This document shows positions 47,935-55,175 of a DNA stretch of 64,000 bases, in pieces. How positions within the stretch are numbered: position 1 is the stretch's first letter; every line of letters begins with the position of its first letter. The position numbers and the translations under genes are program-made. The notes beneath the pieces were generated by a model. The model was not told where the DNA came from. It saw nothing but the letters and a program-made list of their open reading frames with translations, and made no database searches. The DNA comes from Streptomyces sp. SID13031 (GTDB lineage: Bacteria; Actinomycetota; Actinomycetes; Propionibacteriales; Kribbellaceae), in assembly GCF_010548305.1 (NCBI RefSeq), contig NZ_JAAGLV010000003.1:427805-491804 (forward strand), given 5' to 3'.

Positions 47935-47973
47935 GGACTGGGCGATGCCCCGGCAGAGGAGGCACCGCCCAGT
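47935..47973. terminator. Hairpin between convergent genes
   Basis: GACTGGGCGATGCC (47935-47948) pairs with 47960-47973 with one mismatch and an 11-base loop. It lies between the NADP oxidoreductase gene and the convergent fasciclin gene. Confidence 0.65.
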
Positions 47974-48020
47974 CGGCAGGAATTCGTCTAGTTGCCTATA
48001 GCAACCGATAGAACAGGCCG

Positions 48021-48683
48021 TCAGGCTGCCGGGGGCATCAGGACGGTGTCGATCAGGTAGACCGTGGCGTTGGCGGTCTTTACGCCGCCGCAGATGACCT
48101 TGGCGTTGTTGACCATCAGGTTGTTGCCCGAACCCGTCACGGTGACGGAGCCCTTCTCGACGGTGGCCTGCTTGCCGACGACCGCGTCGGGGGCCAGCTG
48201 GCCGGGAACGACGTGGTAAGTCAGGATCTTGGTCAGCAGCGCGCTGTCGGTGCCCAGCGTCTTGATCGTCGCGGCCGGGATCTTCGCGAACGCGGTGTCG
48301 ACCGGCGCGAACACGGTGAACTCGCCACCGTTCAGCGTCGAGACCAGATCGACCTTCGGGTTCAGCTTGCCCGACACCGCGGCAACCAGCGTCTTCAGCA
48401 ACGGGTTACCCGATGCGGCGGTGGCCAGCGGCGCGGCGGCCATGCCGTCGACCGAACCGGCGCCGGTCGGGTTCGCCTTGGCGTAGTCGGCACAACCCGG
48501 GCCGACCAGACCGGACGCGTTGTCGACCATCGGGGTCGAGGACGTCGACTCGGTCGGCTGCGAGGACGAGGTGGTCGTCGAAGGCGAGGAACCGGCGTCG
48601 TCATCGCTGCCACAGGCAACGGTTGCGAAGAGCAACGAAACGGCGGAGGCGGCCAGGGCGACGCGCTTGATGGTGTGGGACAT
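48021..48683 (-). CDS. Fasciclin (FAS1) domain lipoprotein
   Basis: The product is about 220 residues: a lipoprotein signal (lipobox FATVAC), a Ser/Thr linker, then one FAS1 domain with the H1 motif [14 protein letters not shown] and H2-like [11 protein letters not shown] and ending [17 protein letters not shown]1 proteins mediate adhesion; the mycobacterial MPT70/83 family is the best-known actinobacterial example. It follows the molybdopterin oxidoreductase by 93 bp on the same strand. That pairing resembles the MPT83/DipZ-type secreted redox neighbourhoods, an inference. The ATG at 48683 follows AAGGAGAAGGATCGTC. Confidence 0.88.
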   Translation of the reverse strand: MSHTIKRVALAASAVSLLFATVACGSDDDAGSSPSTTTSSSQPTESTSSTPMVDNASGLVGPGCADYAKANPTGAGSVDGMAAAPLATAASGNPLLKTLVAAVSGKLNPKVDLVSTLNGGEFTVFAPVDTAFAKIPAATIKTLGTDSALLTKILTYHVVPGQLAPDAVVGKQATVEKGSVTVTGSGNNLMVNNAKVICGGVKTANATVYLIDTVLMPPAA

Positions 48684-48776
48684 GACGATCCTTCTCCTTG
48701 GGATTGGTTTTCCCGGCGTGATCACTGCTGTGCCGCCAGGCGTGCGTTCAAAGGGACTGCAGGATGGTGCGGTCGG

Positions 48777-50516
48777 TTACTCGACCATCACCACCGTGTT
48801 GTGGAGGCCGCTCGACCCGTTCGGCCGGGGCGCCGCGCGGTCGGCGGTCTGCACCTGTCCGGTGGCGTCGGTCGCCCGGACGGTGAGTTTGTGGTTGCCG
48901 GGCGTCGCATCCCAGCGGAAGGTCCACTGCCGCCAGGTGTCGATGGTGTCCTCGGCCGCGAGCATCGCGGGCTGCCAGTCACCGTCGTCCACCTGTACTT
49001 CGACCTTGGCGATACCCCGCTGCTGGGCCCAGGCGACTCCGGCCGCGACGGCGGGTCCGGGCTTGATCCGGGCGAACCCTCTCGGTACGTCGATCCGCGA
49101 GGAAGTCTTGATCGGCGCCTCGACCGACCAGCCGCGATCGGTCCAGTAGGCGCTGAAGTTCTCGAACTTCGTCACCTCGAAGTCGACCAGCCACTTGGTC
49201 GCGGAGACGTACCCGTACAACCCGGGCACCACCATCCGGACCGGGAAGCCGTGCTCGAAGGGCAACGGCTCACCGTTCATGCCGACGGCGAGGATCGCGT
49301 CCCGCCCGTCGGTCAGCGCCTTCAGCGGCGTACCAATGGTCAGTCCGTCGACGCTGGTCGACCTGACCGCGTCGGCGCCGCCCTGGACGCCGGCCTCGCG
49401 GAGGAGTTCGGCGATCGGTACGCCGATCCAGCGCGCGTTCCCGACGTACGGGCCGCCGACCTCGTTGGAGACGCAGGTGAGGGTGATGTCACGCTCGATC
49501 AGCCGCCGGTCGAGCAGGTCGGCGAAGCTCAGCCGGAGCTCCCGGTCGACCATTCCGTGAATGCGCAGCTGCCAGTTGCGCGGATCGACCTTGGGCACCG
49601 TCAGCAGCGTGTCGACGCGGTAGAAGTTCGGGTTCGGGGTGAAGAACCGGCTCACCCCTGCTACGTCCGCCGTCGCTCCGGCAGGCAGCGCCTGCGCCTT
49701 GCTGGCGGGCAGAGGAATCCGGATCGTTCGCCGAGTCGCCTCGGTGACACCGCCAGGCAGGATCTGCGAAACCCCGAGCCCGCCGGCTCCAGCGACCCCC
49801 AGCGCAAGCGCGGTCCCCAGGAACTTGCGGCGATCGAACCCATCGGGCGCATCCGCCACACTCACGCCGACGGCACCGGACTCCCCGACCAAGGCACCGG
49901 ACTTCCCGACCAAGGCAGAGGGCTTCCCGACTACGGCAGTCGGCTTCCCGACTACAACAGTGGGCTTCGTGCCTGTGGCGCTGGGAATCGCGGCGCTGGG
50001 ACTCGAACCCAAGGCGGCCGGTTTGGAACCTTCGGCGGCGGGGATCTTCCGGCCTCCGCCGCCGCCGAAGGGATCGAGGGACAGGGGCCGAAGTACGAGC
50101 ACCATGCCGATTGTTGCCACTAGCAACGTGACGATGCCGGGCAGGATCTGGACGAAGTGGTTGGCGGCGAGAGTACGACCGGTGGCGGCGGCGAGAATGG
50201 CCAGCGCCCCGAGCAGGACCGTCAGGGCGACGGCGACCCGAGGCTTCGTCGCGCCGATCGCGCCTGCCACCAAGGCGAAAACGGTGACCACCAGGAGGAC
50301 AACGCCGATCAGAACCGGCTTGTCGGCGGTACCCAGGTTCTTGACGGCGAAGTCTTTGGCGGCGCCCGGCGCCAGGTCGATCAGCTGGGTGCCGACGCCG
50401 ACCACGGGTGAGGTGCCACCGGCCAGCGCGGCGGTCAGTTCGCCTAGGCCCAGTCCTGCGCCGGCGGCGAGCAAACCTCCCAGCGCTGCGAAGGCCCTGC
50501 GTTTTCTCGTGGTCAT
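48777..50516 (-). CDS. Membrane-anchored molybdopterin oxidoreductase (sulfite oxidase family)
   Basis: The 579-residue product has about four membrane segments in the first 145 residues, then a low-complexity linker (about 155-222) built of VVGKP/ALVGK repeats. An internal Tat-like motif DRRKFLGTALALGVAG follows, then the molybdopterin domain. LTCVSNEVGGPYVGNARW holds the cofactor-binding Cys. The C-terminal Ig-like dimer domain has VEVQVDDGDWQPA and NHKLTVRATDATG. The family oxidises sulfite or reduces sulfoxides outside the membrane. The substrate is not evident. Confidence 0.9.
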   Translation of the reverse strand: MTTRKRRAFAALGGLLAAGAGLGLGELTAALAGGTSPVVGVGTQLIDLAPGAAKDFAVKNLGTADKPVLIGVVLLVVTVFALVAGAIGATKPRVAVALTVLLGALAILAAATGRTLAANHFVQILPGIVTLLVATIGMVLVLRPLSLDPFGGGGGRKIPAAEGSKPAALGSSPSAAIPSATGTKPTVVVGKPTAVVGKPSALVGKSGALVGESGAVGVSVADAPDGFDRRKFLGTALALGVAGAGGLGVSQILPGGVTEATRRTIRIPLPASKAQALPAGATADVAGVSRFFTPNPNFYRVDTLLTVPKVDPRNWQLRIHGMVDRELRLSFADLLDRRLIERDITLTCVSNEVGGPYVGNARWIGVPIAELLREAGVQGGADAVRSTSVDGLTIGTPLKALTDGRDAILAVGMNGEPLPFEHGFPVRMVVPGLYGYVSATKWLVDFEVTKFENFSAYWTDRGWSVEAPIKTSSRIDVPRGFARIKPGPAVAAGVAWAQQRGIAKVEVQVDDGDWQPAMLAAEDTIDTWRQWTFRWDATPGNHKLTVRATDATGQVQTADRAAPRPNGSSGLHNTVVMVE

Positions 50517-50607
50517 GCCGGTACTTCGGACCCGCCCACAGCCCGGATGGGTGGAAACTCAGAAAGTTCTCACCCGAGTAGCGACGCCACCCAAAGTCTC
50601 TTACCTG

Positions 50608-51222
50608 TCAGGTGTTTCGGGGCCCCGCGTAGTCGCCCGGCCAGTCGGCGTACCGGATCCGGCTGATGTCGCGGATCTCGCCGAGGGTCGACCATTCGTT
50701 GCGGCCGAGCCGGGCGAGCGGTTGCAGCTTGGTGATCTCGGGGTGGTTCCCGTCCAGCACCGACTCGTCGATGCTGATCCGCCGCACCCGGCCGATCACC
50801 ACGGTCGAATCGCCCAGCTCCACGGTGGTGTGCAGCCCGCACTCGATCGCGACCGGCGACTCGGCCACCCGCGGTACGGCGACCGTCGCACTCGCCTCGA
50901 CGTGCAACCCGACGGCGGCGAACTCGTCGATCTCCGGCGGGAAGTTCGTCGCCGTCGCGTTCACCTGCTCGAACAGCCGCTCGGCCGCGAAGTTCACCAC
51001 GAACTCGCCGGTCGCCTCGACGTTGTTCAGGCTGTCCTTGCGCCCGACCGAGGTGAACTGCACCATCGGCGGCTGCACGCACGAAACCGTGAAGAACGAG
51101 TGCGGCGCCAGGTTGAGCACGCCCTCGGCCGACCGGGTCGACACCCACGCGATCGGCCGCGGGACGACCACGGCGTTCAGCACGGCGTAGAAGTCCCTGC
51201 TACTGATGATCTCCGGATCCAT
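50608..51222 (-). CDS. Flavin reductase-like FMN-binding protein
   Basis: The product is about 204 residues. VPRPIAWVSTRSAEGVLNLAPHSFF and the later PPMVQF, EFVVNFA and ECGLHTTVELGDSTVVIGRV segments are typical of the flavin reductase/DIM6-NTAB split-barrel family (longer PRPIAWVS subtype). It binds FMN. The reaction is unknown. The ATG at 51222 is chosen; GTG at 51234 is the alternative. It is divergent from the phosphotransferase gene with a 46-bp gap. Confidence 0.87.
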   Translation of the reverse strand: MDPEIISSRDFYAVLNAVVVPRPIAWVSTRSAEGVLNLAPHSFFTVSCVQPPMVQFTSVGRKDSLNNVEATGEFVVNFAAERLFEQVNATATNFPPEIDEFAAVGLHVEASATVAVPRVAESPVAIECGLHTTVELGDSTVVIGRVRRISIDESVLDGNHPEITKLQPLARLGRNEWSTLGEIRDISRIRYADWPGDYAGPRNT

Positions 51223-51268
51223 TTCCCTACGCACACCCGTCAGTATCCAGCAGAGGAGAATCGCCTCG

Positions 51269-52162
51269 ATGAAGACACCTCTGCGCGACGCCCTGGCCAC
51301 CCGGTACGACGTACCGGCCGACGCGATCCGCGAAGTACCAGGCGGCGTCGCCAACCGTGCCTACGCGCTCGGCGACGACCTTTTCGTCCGGATCCCCCGC
51401 AGCGGCGCGTTCGAGAAGGACCTGCTCAAGGAAGCCGCCGTGATCCCAGTGGCCCGCGCGGCCGGAGTACGTACCCCCGCGATCGTCGACCTCGACACCA
51501 CGCGCGCGCTGGTCGATGCGCCGTACATGATCCTCGAGCGGGTCCACGGCACCGACCTGGTCGATACCGACGAGCCAGGGCCGGCCTTCTGGCAGGAGGT
51601 AGGCAGCCAGGTCACCCTGCTCCACCAGGTGGACCAGCCGCCACACGGCGTAGCGCCGGACGACGGCGGCGGAGCCCCAGACGTGGAGCAGCTGGCCGCA
51701 GACGGCTACCTAGACCCCGGTACTGCGAACTGGCTCCGCAGCTGTCTCGACCACCTGGCCACCCTCATCCCCCGCGACCAGCGGGTGCTCCTGCACGGGG
51801 ACCTGGCCCAGCAGAACCTGATGGCCCAGGGCAACCACCTGGAGGCCCTGATCGACTGGGGCGACGCCGCCTGGGGTCCACCAGGCATGGAGTTCGCCAA
51901 GCTCCGCCTGGAGCACGTGGTCGCTGTACTGGCCAACTACCCCCACCACGAAGGCCTGGAGGCGAGCATTCTCTGGTTCCACCTCTGCTGGGGCCTGAGC
52001 AACCTGGCCAAAGGCCCGCAACCGAGCCAACGGCACTGGACTGCCCCGCCGACCAGCCGGCTACTCGGAGTACTGCGCTTCTACGCCTCGTCACCACCTG
52101 CGCCCTGGCCGGACTTGCTCGAGAAGCCCAGTAAGAAGCCCAGTAAGAAGGCCCAGTACTGA
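51269..52162 (+). CDS. Aminoglycoside phosphotransferase-family kinase
   Basis: The product is about 297 residues and kinase-like. The nucleotide loop is in VPGGVANRAYALGDDLFVRIPRSG, the catalytic loop HGDLAQQN, and the metal Asp in LIDWGDAAWGPPG. This APH/choline-kinase superfamily phosphorylates small molecules or acts on unknown substrates; nothing fixes which. The C-terminus has a short KPSKKPSKK repeat made by a 15-bp DNA duplication near 52130. GAGGAGAATCGCCTCG precedes the ATG. Confidence 0.85.
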   Translation: MKTPLRDALATRYDVPADAIREVPGGVANRAYALGDDLFVRIPRSGAFEKDLLKEAAVIPVARAAGVRTPAIVDLDTTRALVDAPYMILERVHGTDLVDTDEPGPAFWQEVGSQVTLLHQVDQPPHGVAPDDGGGAPDVEQLAADGYLDPGTANWLRSCLDHLATLIPRDQRVLLHGDLAQQNLMAQGNHLEALIDWGDAAWGPPGMEFAKLRLEHVVAVLANYPHHEGLEASILWFHLCWGLSNLAKGPQPSQRHWTAPPTSRLLGVLRFYASSPPAPWPDLLEKPSKKPSKKAQY

Positions 52163-52227
52163 GACTCACAAGCCATGGAAAACAAGGGTTCGCGGACTTG
52201 TCACGACATGGGGCAGACTGAGGAACT

Positions 52228-53262
52228 GTGACTGACTACGTAGCTGCTCAGGACCGGTACGACGACCAGATGACCTATCGGCGCAGTGGCCGCAGCGGTT
52301 TGCAGCTGCCGGCGATCTCGCTGGGCCTGTGGCACAACTTCGGCGGTGACAAGCCGCTCGACACCCAGCGCGACATCCTCCGCCGCGCCTTCGACCTCGG
52401 CGTCACCCACTTCGACCTGGCCAACAACTACGGCCCGCCGTACGGCTCGGCCGAGACCAACTTCGGCGGCCACTTCGCGCGCGACTTCAAGCCGTACCGC
52501 GACGAGCTGCTGATCTCCACCAAGGCCGGCTACGACATGTGGCCGGGCCCCTACGGCCAGGGCGGCGGGACCCGCAAGTACCTGCTCGCCTCGCTCGACC
52601 AGTCCCTGGACCGGATGGGCCTCGACTACGTCGACATCTTCTACTCGCACCGCTTCGACCCGGACACCCCGCTGGAGGAGACGATGGGCGCGCTCGACAG
52701 CGCCGTCCGCTCCGGCAAGGCGCTGTACGCCGGCATCTCGTCGTACTCCGCGCAGAAGACCCGCGAGGCGGCCGCGATCCTCGCCGAGCTCGGGACGCCG
52801 CTGCTGATCCACCAGCCGTCGTACTCGATGCTGAACCGCTGGATCGAGGAGGACCTGCTCGACGCCGTCGGCGAGCTGGGAGTCGGCGTGATCGCCTTCT
52901 CGCCGCTGGCCCAGGGCCTGCTCACCGACCGGTACCTGGACGGCGTGCCGGAGGGTTCCCGGGCGTCCAAGGGCACCTCGCTGGGCACCGACCAGCTCAC
53001 GGAGGAGACGCTCGGCCACGTCCGCGCGCTGAACGAGATCGCCAAGCAGCGCGGCCAGTCGGTCGCCCAGCTGGCGCTGGCCTGGACGCTGCGCGACGAC
53101 CGCGTCACCAGCGCGCTGATCGGCGCCTCCAGCGTCGCCCAGCTCGAGGACAACCTGGCCACGGTGAAGAACCTGAAGTTCACCCAGGACGAGCTGGACG
53201 CGATCGACGCCGACGCCGTCGAGGCCGGTATCAACCTGTGGAAGACGAGCTCCGAGGCCTGA
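52228..53262 (+). CDS. Aldo/keto reductase (YghZ-like)
   Basis: The 344-residue TIM-barrel reductase starts MTYRRSGRSGLQLPAISLGLWHNFG. The catalytic set Asp and Tyr in HFDLANNYGPPYGSAE, Lys in LISTKAGYDMWPGPYG and His in FYSHRFDPDTPLEE is complete. ALIGASSVAQLEDNL binds the NADPH phosphate. The YghZ group acts on methylglyoxal and L-glyceraldehyde 3-phosphate, so detoxification is likely. The GTG start at 52228 gives the usual length. A hairpin follows the stop. Confidence 0.93.
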   Translation: MTDYVAAQDRYDDQMTYRRSGRSGLQLPAISLGLWHNFGGDKPLDTQRDILRRAFDLGVTHFDLANNYGPPYGSAETNFGGHFARDFKPYRDELLISTKAGYDMWPGPYGQGGGTRKYLLASLDQSLDRMGLDYVDIFYSHRFDPDTPLEETMGALDSAVRSGKALYAGISSYSAQKTREAAAILAELGTPLLIHQPSYSMLNRWIEEDLLDAVGELGVGVIAFSPLAQGLLTDRYLDGVPEGSRASKGTSLGTDQLTEETLGHVRALNEIAKQRGQSVAQLALAWTLRDDRVTSALIGASSVAQLEDNLATVKNLKFTQDELDAIDADAVEAGINLWKTSSEA

Positions 53263-53274
53263 CGGTTCGATTAC

Positions 53275-53309
53275 GGGCTGTGCCGAGACGGTTGCGATCG
53301 GCACAGCCC
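53275..53309 (+). terminator. Hairpin after the aldo/keto reductase
   Basis: GGGCTGTGCCGA (53275-53286) pairs with TCGGCACAGCCC (53298-53309) around an 11-base loop, 12 bp after the stop. Confidence 0.7.
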
Positions 53310-53350
53310 GGGCACAGAGTGGGAATACCCCCCTCTGGAGGTGGTTGACG

Positions 53351-54001
53351 ATGACCGCTTCGACACTCGAACTGGCCCTCACGTACGAACACGAGAAGAT
53401 CCGCGAGCTGGCCGCTCCGGCGCATGAGCCGGCCGCGGCGCGGCCCGATCGCCGGCACGAGACCGACTGGTTCTACGCGATCGCGGCCCAGCACCTGGCC
53501 GCCGCGGAGGACGTCCTGCTCCCGCACGTCCGGCGCCTCCCCGACGGCCGCAACCTGGTCAGCACGTACGTCGGCAACGCCCGGCAGCTGGAGCGATCGC
53601 TGCGCTTCCTCAAGGCCCGCCAGTACGGCGACAGCCGGGTGCTGCACCTGGACCCGGCTGACGTCTGGCAGGTCATCGACCGCCTGCTCGACGAGCACGA
53701 GCGGCTCGAGGCGGAGTACAGCCGGATGATCGGCGAGGAACTCGACGGCGAAGGCGTCAGCGCGCTGACGGACAAGCTGCTCAGTGCCGAAGAGGTCGCC
53801 CCGACCCGCGCACACCCGTTCTCCCCACACACCGGTACTGCCGGCCGGCTCGCGCACCGGATGTGGCGAATGGCCGACGCGGCCTGGGACAGCGCCGAGG
53901 GACGCGTAGTACCGACCAAGTACCACGTACACCCGAAACGCGACTCAGCCTTATCGCACTACCTCCGCGGCACCCCCATCCCGGACGGCGACGACCAGTA
54001 G
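53351..54001 (+). CDS. Hemerythrin-like (HHE) helical protein
   Basis: The product is about 216 residues, helical, with well-spaced His and Glu residues: TYEHEKI near 13, RRHETDWFYAIAAQHLAAAEDVLLPHVRR about 35-65 and LLDEHERLEAEYSRM about 115-130. The pattern of H, HxxxE and HxxxxE fits a hemerythrin/HHE di-iron protein. The C-terminal 50 residues are an extra segment. The ATG at 53351 has GGAGGTGGTTGACG; the TTG at 53345 is unlikely. Function could be oxygen or nitric-oxide sensing, unproven. Confidence 0.65.
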   Translation: MTASTLELALTYEHEKIRELAAPAHEPAAARPDRRHETDWFYAIAAQHLAAAEDVLLPHVRRLPDGRNLVSTYVGNARQLERSLRFLKARQYGDSRVLHLDPADVWQVIDRLLDEHERLEAEYSRMIGEELDGEGVSALTDKLLSAEEVAPTRAHPFSPHTGTAGRLAHRMWRMADAAWDSAEGRVVPTKYHVHPKRDSALSHYLRGTPIPDGDDQ

Positions 54002-54014
54002 CCGGCAAAAGCGA

Positions 54015-54057
54015 TCGGGCCCGTCTTCACCGGATGCCTCCGGTGGGACGGGCCCGA
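54015..54057. terminator. Long hairpin after the hemerythrin-like gene
   Basis: Bases 54015-54033 (TCGGGCCCGTC...CACCGG) pair with 54040-54057 in a stem of about 18 bp with one bulge and a 6-base loop. It lies 14 bp after the stop and just before three further hairpins. Confidence 0.7.
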
Positions 54058-54066
54058 CCTGGGACC

Positions 54067-54179
54067 CTCCCCCACTGCGCCTGGTTGTGAGGGAGAGCCT
54101 GGTTCCCGCCGCCGCTGCGCCTGGTGTGCGGCGGTGGGTCTCTGCGCCCTCCCCCGCTGCGCCTGGTGTGCGGGGGAGG
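54067..54179. repeat. Three tandem hairpins with a shared loop
   Basis: Stems at 54067-54075/54087-54095, 54105-54115/54128-54138 and 54148-54157/54170-54179 each enclose TGCGCCTGGT, with TGCGCCTGGTGT identical in the last two. The stem sequences differ while pairing is kept, so the structure and loop look conserved over the stem bases. They lie between convergent genes, ending 12 bp before the stop of the TAXI gene. Confidence 0.75.
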
Positions 54180-54191
54180 ACGGATCTTGGG

Positions 54192-55175
54192 TTATTTCAG
54201 GGCTTCGATCGCCTTCTTCGCGCCGGGGTGCAGTTGGACCGGCGCCGTGTTCGCGGCGTCCTCGATGCTGATCGCCTTGGCCGCGGCGTTCACCTGCACC
54301 AGCGCCTCCTTGTTGTCGAAGATCGCCTTGGTCAGCTTCTCGGCCAGCTCGTCCGACATGTTCTTGCGGACCAGCAGCACGTTCGGCACGATCACCGTGG
54401 CCACATCGCCCGGCTGCTTGTAGGTCGCGGCCGGAATGTTGCCCTGGGCATAGATCGTGCCGTAGGTCTTGGTCAGCGCGGGCAGCAGGTCGGTGATCGG
54501 GATCAGCTTGACGTCCTTGCCCAGGCTCGTCATCAGGTCGGTGATGCCGCCGGTCGGCAGCCCGCCGGACCAGACCAGCGCGTCGATCGAGCCCGCCTTC
54601 ATCCCGTCGACCGACTCCGGCAGGCCCAGCCGCTGCGCCTTGACGTCGCGCGCCGGGTCCAGCCCTGCCGCCTCGAGCAGCCGCCGGGCGATCACCTCGG
54701 TGCCGGAGTTCGGCGAACCGGTGGAGACTCGCTTGCCCTTCAGGTCGGCGACCTTGGTGATCCCGGCCGAGGCCCGGACCGCGACCTGGGTGTAGTTCGG
54801 GTAGAGCCGGGTGAGCGCGACGACGTCCTGCGGGGTCGTGAAGCTGTGCTCGCCCTTGACCGCGTCGGCGGCGGTGTCACCCAGCGAGAACGCGATGTCG
54901 TAGTTGCCCGCGACCAGACCCTGGACGTTCTGCACCGAGGCGCCGGTCTCGCTCGCGGTCGCCCGGTAGCCCTCGACCTTCTCCGAGAACACCTTCGCCA
55001 TCGCGCCACCGAGCTGGTAGTAGACGCCGGTCGTGTTGCCGGTGGCGATGGTCAGCCGGCCACCATCGGTACCGGCCTTGCCGGCCTCTGGTTCTCGTTG
55101 CCCTCCGCAAGCGACCAGTGAGACGGCGGCAGCGAGCGCGACCACGGCGGCGGGGAAGCGTCGACGGGTTCTCAT
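54192..55175 (-). CDS. TAXI-family TRAP transporter binding lipoprotein
   Basis: The product is 327 residues. Lipobox SLVAC is near residue 22. The TAXI domain has LTIATGNTTGVYYQLGGAMAKV at the start, YDIAFSLGDTAADAV, GKRVSTGSPNSGTEVIARRLLEAAG and the late IDALVWSGGLPTGGITDL. TAXI proteins bind glutamate/glutamine or other acids for tripartite ATP-independent periplasmic transporters. Its ATG overlaps the stop of the permease gene in ATGA. An out-of-phase longer open frame upstream is antisense-type noise. Confidence 0.92.
   Translation of the reverse strand: MRTRRRFPAAVVALAAAVSLVACGGQREPEAGKAGTDGGRLTIATGNTTGVYYQLGGAMAKVFSEKVEGYRATASETGASVQNVQGLVAGNYDIAFSLGDTAADAVKGEHSFTTPQDVVALTRLYPNYTQVAVRASAGITKVADLKGKRVSTGSPNSGTEVIARRLLEAAGLDPARDVKAQRLGLPESVDGMKAGSIDALVWSGGLPTGGITDLMTSLGKDVKLIPITDLLPALTKTYGTIYAQGNIPAATYKQPGDVATVIVPNVLLVRKNMSDELAEKLTKAIFDNKEALVQVNAAAKAISIEDAANTAPVQLHPGAKKAIEALK

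Noticed and set aside
49870..49975. 21-bp-type DNA repeats near 49.9 kb as a separate element
   Set aside because: They encode the VVGKP linker of the molybdopterin enzyme in frame.
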